Positions 5,678-9,201 of a DNA stretch of 9,201 nucleotides are shown in pieces. The position numbers and the translations under genes are program-made. Numbering within the stretch: the stretch's first letter is position 1; each line of letters opens with the position of its first letter. Source of the DNA: Desulfobacteraceae bacterium. GTDB taxonomy: Bacteria; Desulfobacterota; Desulfobacteria; Desulfobacterales; Desulfobacteraceae. The stretch covers positions 1 to 9,201 of the forward strand of contig DAOWDR010000133.1 of NCBI GenBank assembly GCA_030638935.1, given 5' to 3'. The notes under the pieces are model-generated. The model worked only from the letters and a program-made list of their open reading frames with translations, ran no database searches and had not been told where the DNA came from.

Positions 5678-7366
5678 ATGGAAACTATTACAGGGGCAGA
5701 GTTGGCAGCGAAAGCGTTAATTGACAGAAAAATCGATTATATTTTTTCCCTGAGCGGGGGACATATCACCCCTCTTTACCAATATCTTGAAGGATCTGAG
5801 GTCAAGATCTACGATACCCGTCACGAACAGTCCGCCCTATTTATGGCAGAGGCCTATGGCAAGATGACCCGCAGGGCCGGTGTGGCTATGGTAACGGCAG
5901 GTCCTGGATTTACCAATGCCCTTACCGGGGTCGCCAGTGCCCATTTCTCCAACACCCCGCTGGTTCTGATAGCAGGCTGCGTCGGGCTGGACAACAAGGA
6001 AAGGCTGGATCTTCAGGACATGCCCCAGGTAGAGGTTATCAGACCCATGGTTAAAAAAGCCCTGGTCTGCATGAAGGCTGAACGGATCAATGACTATGTG
6101 GATATGGCTTTTAGAATTGCTGAAAGCGGCAGACCAGGGCCTGTTTACCTGGAGTTCCCCATTGACATACTCAACGCCCCGGTTGACAAGGCTTCTGTCC
6201 GTAAGACCAATACGGTGGTTGCCTCCAACCCGTTTGATCCCAAAAAAGCCCAAGCCCTTTTGGAAATGATCAAAAAAGCGAAAAATCCACTTGTCATTGC
6301 CGGGACCGGTGCCTGGCAGTCCAAGGCGGAAGAAGAGCTGAAAACCTTTATTGAAACAACCAATATCCCTCTTTTCACTTCTCTTTCCGGCAGGGGTATT
6401 TTGTCTGACGAACACCCTTTGTGTTTTGAAGGGGCTCTGGCCATCCGTCCCGGCGGCGGGTTTGCAGCCTATATTGAAACCGACCTGGTCATTATCCTGG
6501 GCACACGTATTTCCCTGTATTATCTATTCGGGGATATTTTTAATCCGGAAGCCAAAATTGTCCAGGTGGATATTCAGCCCGATGAAATCGGCAGAAACCG
6601 GAGTGTTGACCTGCCTGTGGTAAGCGATATAAAAGGATTTTTATCCCAGTGCAACAAGCTGCTGACAAATGACAATAAAGGCCTTAAAGAACAATTTAAC
6701 CCCTGGATCGAAAAACTGAATACCGCCCATAATGACGGCAAGGCCATTGCCAATAATGACTGGGAATCTGATAATATCCCCATCCATCCCATGCGTCTGG
6801 CCCAGGAGATAAACCGGTTCATGGACCGGGAAGATGATATTGTTGTGGCCGACGGCGGGGATACCACCACCTGGCTGGGCATGACCCGGACCCTGAAAAA
6901 GCCCGGCACCTATCTGGATTACGGAATATTCGGATCGCTTGCCGTGGGCCTGCCCTATGCCAATGCAGCCAAAGTCCTGAACCCGGACAAAAGGGTCTGC
7001 CTTATGACCGGAGACGGATCTGTGGGATTTAATTTCATGGAATTTGAAACTGCTATCCGGAAAAATCTGCCCATCGTTGTGGTTATTTCCAATGATCTGG
7101 GCTGGGGAATGATCCGCCACAGTCAGGAAATTCGTATCGGCCATGCCATTGAAGACGGAACCTATATCGGAAAGGTGGACTACCATAAAATGGTTGAAGC
7201 CATTGGCGGAAAGGGCTTTCTTGTGGAAGATCCTAAAGATATACAACCTGCACTCAAAGAGGCTTTTGCCTCGGGTAAGGTGTGCTGCATAAATGTAATG
7301 GCAGATCCCACAACCGTTAGTCCGGCCTCCATGGCCCTGGCCAACATAGGAGCATATAAAGCATAG
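5678..7366 (+). CDS. ThDP-dependent lyase/carboligase, benzaldehyde-lyase / acetolactate-synthase superfamily
   Basis: 562 residues from ATG 5678, with AAGGAG five bases upstream; ATG 5660 is in frame but badly placed. Three domains are evident: PYR (about 1-170), a central Rossmann-like domain (190-330) and PP (370-545). The catalytic Glu is E50 (DTRHEQSA). The PP motif starts at GDGS (445-448) and ends in ND (472-473), where many relatives have NN, so the Mg ligand may be Asp. Compared from memory with Pseudomonas benzaldehyde lyase (563 aa), H29, E50 and Q113 sit at the same numbers, G28 replaces A28 and S26 replaces H26. This points to making or cleaving acyloins (2-hydroxyketones). A 2-hydroxyacyl-CoA lyase or acetolactate-synthase-like activity is also possible. 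Its neighbours (SDRs, anion importer) favour catabolism over branched-chain amino-acid synthesis; no small ilvH-type subunit is present. Confidence 0.85.
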   Translation: METITGAELAAKALIDRKIDYIFSLSGGHITPLYQYLEGSEVKIYDTRHEQSALFMAEAYGKMTRRAGVAMVTAGPGFTNALTGVASAHFSNTPLVLIAGCVGLDNKERLDLQDMPQVEVIRPMVKKALVCMKAERINDYVDMAFRIAESGRPGPVYLEFPIDILNAPVDKASVRKTNTVVASNPFDPKKAQALLEMIKKAKNPLVIAGTGAWQSKAEEELKTFIETTNIPLFTSLSGRGILSDEHPLCFEGALAIRPGGGFAAYIETDLVIILGTRISLYYLFGDIFNPEAKIVQVDIQPDEIGRNRSVDLPVVSDIKGFLSQCNKLLTNDNKGLKEQFNPWIEKLNTAHNDGKAIANNDWESDNIPIHPMRLAQEINRFMDREDDIVVADGGDTTTWLGMTRTLKKPGTYLDYGIFGSLAVGLPYANAAKVLNPDKRVCLMTGDGSVGFNFMEFETAIRKNLPIVVVISNDLGWGMIRHSQEIRIGHAIEDGTYIGKVDYHKMVEAIGGKGFLVEDPKDIQPALKEAFASGKVCCINVMADPTTVSPASMALANIGAYKA

Positions 7367-7404
7367 ACCAAGATCTTTAATATATTAGTGAAGGGGGAAC
7401 GATT

Positions 7405-8346
7405 ATGGATATTGCCGTTTTGGACCCGAATACTCTGGACCAGGTGCGACTGAACTTCAACCCGACTGGAATTGCTATTATCAATGCAGCCATTGGCCTG
7501 ATGATGCTAGGCGTTGCCCTTGAACTAACCTTTGAAGATTTTAAACGGATTGCCACAAGCCCAAAGGCACCTGTTATTGGGCTTGTGGCCCAGTTTATCC
7601 TCCTGCCAGCCTTTACCTTTCTCCTGGTCATGATTATCAAACCCTATCCTTCCATTGCCCTGGGCATGATGCTGGTAGCTGCCTGTCCCGGAGGAAACCT
7701 GTCCAATATTATCACTTACCTGTCCCAGGGAAATAGTGCGGTGTCCATATCCATGACCGCTGTATCCTCTGTGGCCGCCATTATCATGACCCCGTTGAAC
7801 ATCTCCTTTTGGGGACAAATGAACCCGTCCACCGCTGCTATCCTCCGGCAGGTTCATCTGAATCCTTCCGATGTGTTTGTGACCGTGTTCATCATTCTGG
7901 GCATTCCCCTGATCCTGGGTATGACAATTGGCAAATATTTTCCTGTGCTTGCCCGGAAGGTGAGAAAACCATTTAAAATATTTTCTCTGGTCTTCTTTAT
8001 GATCATTGTTTGCGGTGCCCTGGCAGCCAATTGGCAGAATTTTATTGCCTATGTGGGTATTGTGATGCTTGCGGTCCTGCTTCACAATGCATTGGCACTG
8101 AATATAGGCTATTGGTCGGGCAGGCTTGCACAACTTCCGGAAAGAGATTGCCGGGCCGTCTGTGTGGAGGTCGGGATCCAGAATTCAGCTTTGGGCCTTG
8201 TTCTGGTCTTTAATTTTTTTGACGGTCTGGGCGGAATGGCAATCCTTGTGGCCTGGTGGGGGATCTGGCATATTATTTCCGGACTCATTACAGCCTTTTT
8301 TTTCAGTCGAATCAAAAAGTTAAAAAATGAGGTGTCCCTTGGATAG
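7405..8346 (+). CDS. Sodium-dependent organic-anion symporter, bile acid:sodium symporter (SBF/BASS) family
   Basis: 313-residue inner-membrane protein with about 9-10 hydrophobic segments. Family signatures: AACPGGNLSNIITYLSQGNSAVSISMT (start at 92; the crossover helix) and VEVGIQNSALGL (254-265), where E255, Q259 and N260 match the sodium-site and substrate-site residues known in bacterial ASBT proteins. It should import an organic anion with sodium; members carry bile acids, pyruvate, pantoate and other carboxylates, so the family name does not fix the substrate. AAGGGGG lies seven bases before ATG 7405. It is between the ThDP enzyme (38-bp gap) and the second SDR (7-bp gap), so it probably brings in the substrate of this pathway. 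Confidence 0.9.
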   Translation: MDIAVLDPNTLDQVRLNFNPTGIAIINAAIGLMMLGVALELTFEDFKRIATSPKAPVIGLVAQFILLPAFTFLLVMIIKPYPSIALGMMLVAACPGGNLSNIITYLSQGNSAVSISMTAVSSVAAIIMTPLNISFWGQMNPSTAAILRQVHLNPSDVFVTVFIILGIPLILGMTIGKYFPVLARKVRKPFKIFSLVFFMIIVCGALAANWQNFIAYVGIVMLAVLLHNALALNIGYWSGRLAQLPERDCRAVCVEVGIQNSALGLVLVFNFFDGLGGMAILVAWWGIWHIISGLITAFFFSRIKKLKNEVSLG

Positions 8347-8353
8347 GGTAAAA

Positions 8354-9163
8354 ATGCTCCGGCGGCAGTTCAAAGACAAGGTGGTGCTGATCACGGGTGG
8401 GGCTTCGGGCATCGGCCTTGCCACGGCCTTGGAATTTGCCCGGGCCGGGGCAAAGATTGTAATGGTGGACATGGATAAGGCCATGCTGGAGGTCCGGAAA
8501 CACCAATTTGAAAAACAGGGATTTCCAATCCTGACACTTACCTGCGATGTAACAGATGAAAATGCATGTCATACTGCGGTAAAAGCCAGCCTGGACAGGT
8601 TTAAGGCCATTGATCTACTCTTTAACAATGCTGGTATCACCCAGCGCAGCCTGTTTGAAAAAACCAAGGCATCGGTGATTGAAAAGGTCATGGCAGTCAA
8701 TTTTTTCGGTTCCCTTTACATGACCCAGGCAGCCCTACCAAGTTTGATTGCACAAAAAGGAACCATTATTGTAAATGAATCTGTTGCAGGGGTCTCCCCC
8801 CTGCTGGGACGATGCGGCTATGCAGCCAGCAAACATGCCCTCCACGGATTCTTTACTTCACTTCGCTGCGAGCTTCGGCATAAGGGGGTTCATGTGATGA
8901 TCGTATGCCCGGGATTTATCAAGACAAATCTCCAGACACGGGCCTTGGGAGGAGACGGGAAAATCGCCACCCGTGAACAATCAATAATCGGCGGTCAGCA
9001 GACCCCGCAATTTGTGGCGCATAAGATCCGAATTGGGGCACAAAAAAATCAATCCATGATGGTGTTCACATTTTTTGGAAAACTGGGATATTTAATTTCA
9101 CGGCTCTGGCCGTCGCTGTATGAACGACTCATGACCCGGCAGTTTAAGTCGGAGCTTGAATAA
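8354..9163 (+). CDS. SDR-family NAD(P)-dependent oxidoreductase
   Basis: Start set at ATG 8354, eight bases after the symporter stop, with TAGGG just upstream; ATG 8327 is in frame but would overlap the symporter by 20 bases without a clear ribosome site. 269 residues. Motifs: TGGASGIG (14-21), Asp39 (VMVDM; NAD-type), CDVTD (64-68), NNAG (91-94), Asn116 (VNFFG), Ser143 (NESVAG), Tyr156 and Lys160 (YAASK). The end (KLGYLISRLWPSLYERLMTRQ) is more hydrophobic and arginine-rich than in the first SDR and resembles the tail of DHRS/11-beta-HSD-type members, which may allow membrane contact or a lipophilic substrate. It is clearly a different subfamily from the operon's first SDR, so the two probably act on different steps. 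Last visible gene of the operon. Confidence 0.9.
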   Translation: MLRRQFKDKVVLITGGASGIGLATALEFARAGAKIVMVDMDKAMLEVRKHQFEKQGFPILTLTCDVTDENACHTAVKASLDRFKAIDLLFNNAGITQRSLFEKTKASVIEKVMAVNFFGSLYMTQAALPSLIAQKGTIIVNESVAGVSPLLGRCGYAASKHALHGFFTSLRCELRHKGVHVMIVCPGFIKTNLQTRALGGDGKIATREQSIIGGQQTPQFVAHKIRIGAQKNQSMMVFTFFGKLGYLISRLWPSLYERLMTRQFKSELE

Positions 9164-9201
9164 AAATACAATGTCACTAACTATAATGATGGAGATAGTA
9201 C
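9164..9201 (+). other. Short AT-rich tail after the second SDR, no terminator seen
   Basis: The 38 bases after the stop contain no hairpin with a T-run, so the operon may continue beyond the right edge. Nothing else can be supported here. Confidence 0.4.

Noticed and set aside
5837..6415. 192-codon minus-strand ORF
   Set aside because: Antisense to the ThDP gene, which has clear catalytic motifs; no supporting signals.
7525..8133. 202-codon minus-strand ORF
   Set aside because: Antisense shadow of the symporter, with His/Gly/Gln-rich composition typical of reversed membrane-protein code.
8327..8353. Upstream ATG start for the second SDR
   Set aside because: Adds nine residues without family likeness and overlaps the symporter; ATG 8354 has a better ribosome site.

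Overview
The window looks like chromosome of an anaerobic, probably sulfate-reducing deltaproteobacterium (Desulfobacterales-like). This is inferred from protein style: a tandem CBS-domain protein ending in a GSC-x-x-C motif, a COG0731-type radical SAM protein among cobalamin genes, and moderate GC with AT-rich spacers. I could not run a search, so the taxon is a guess. No rRNA, tRNA, CRISPR array, IS element or phage gene is visible.

Region 1 (1-1932, minus strand) is a cobalamin nucleotide-loop assembly operon in the order cobU, radical SAM protein, cobS; cobS runs off the left edge. A 15-bp tandem repeat (3.9 copies) sits on the 3' end of cobU. The 187-bp cobU leader region (1933-2119) holds a perfect 21-bp AT palindrome and, on the opposite strand, a string resembling the B12 box of cobalamin riboswitches.

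Region 2 (2120-3468, minus strand) encodes CBS-domain proteins: an intact CBS-pair protein overlapping by ATGA a four-CBS protein. The latter is broken by one in-frame TAA (2657-2659) inside its second CBS domain, so it appears as two abutting ORFs. The 3485-3670 spacer shows no gene. A 77-residue Cys-rich protein of unknown function follows (3671-3904, minus).

Region 3 (3905-9163) is the most interesting part. A TetR-family regulator (4146) heads a plus-strand operon: tetR, SDR dehydrogenase, ThDP-dependent lyase/carboligase, sodium/anion symporter of the bile-acid transporter (SBF/BASS) family, second SDR. tetR overlaps the first SDR by ATGA. The ThDP enzyme has the same active-site positions as benzaldehyde lyase (H29, E50, Q113, from memory of that protein). 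In the divergent spacer, two near-identical 27-bp sites (24/27 matches, inverted, 138 bp apart) each lie at the -10/+1 region of a TTGACA-18-TATNNN promoter. One promoter serves tetR and the other the 77-residue protein. The simplest reading is an autoregulated catabolic operon that imports an organic acid, oxidises or reduces it with SDRs and cleaves a C-C bond with the ThDP enzyme, with the small Cys-rich protein in the same regulon. The substrate cannot be told from sequence.
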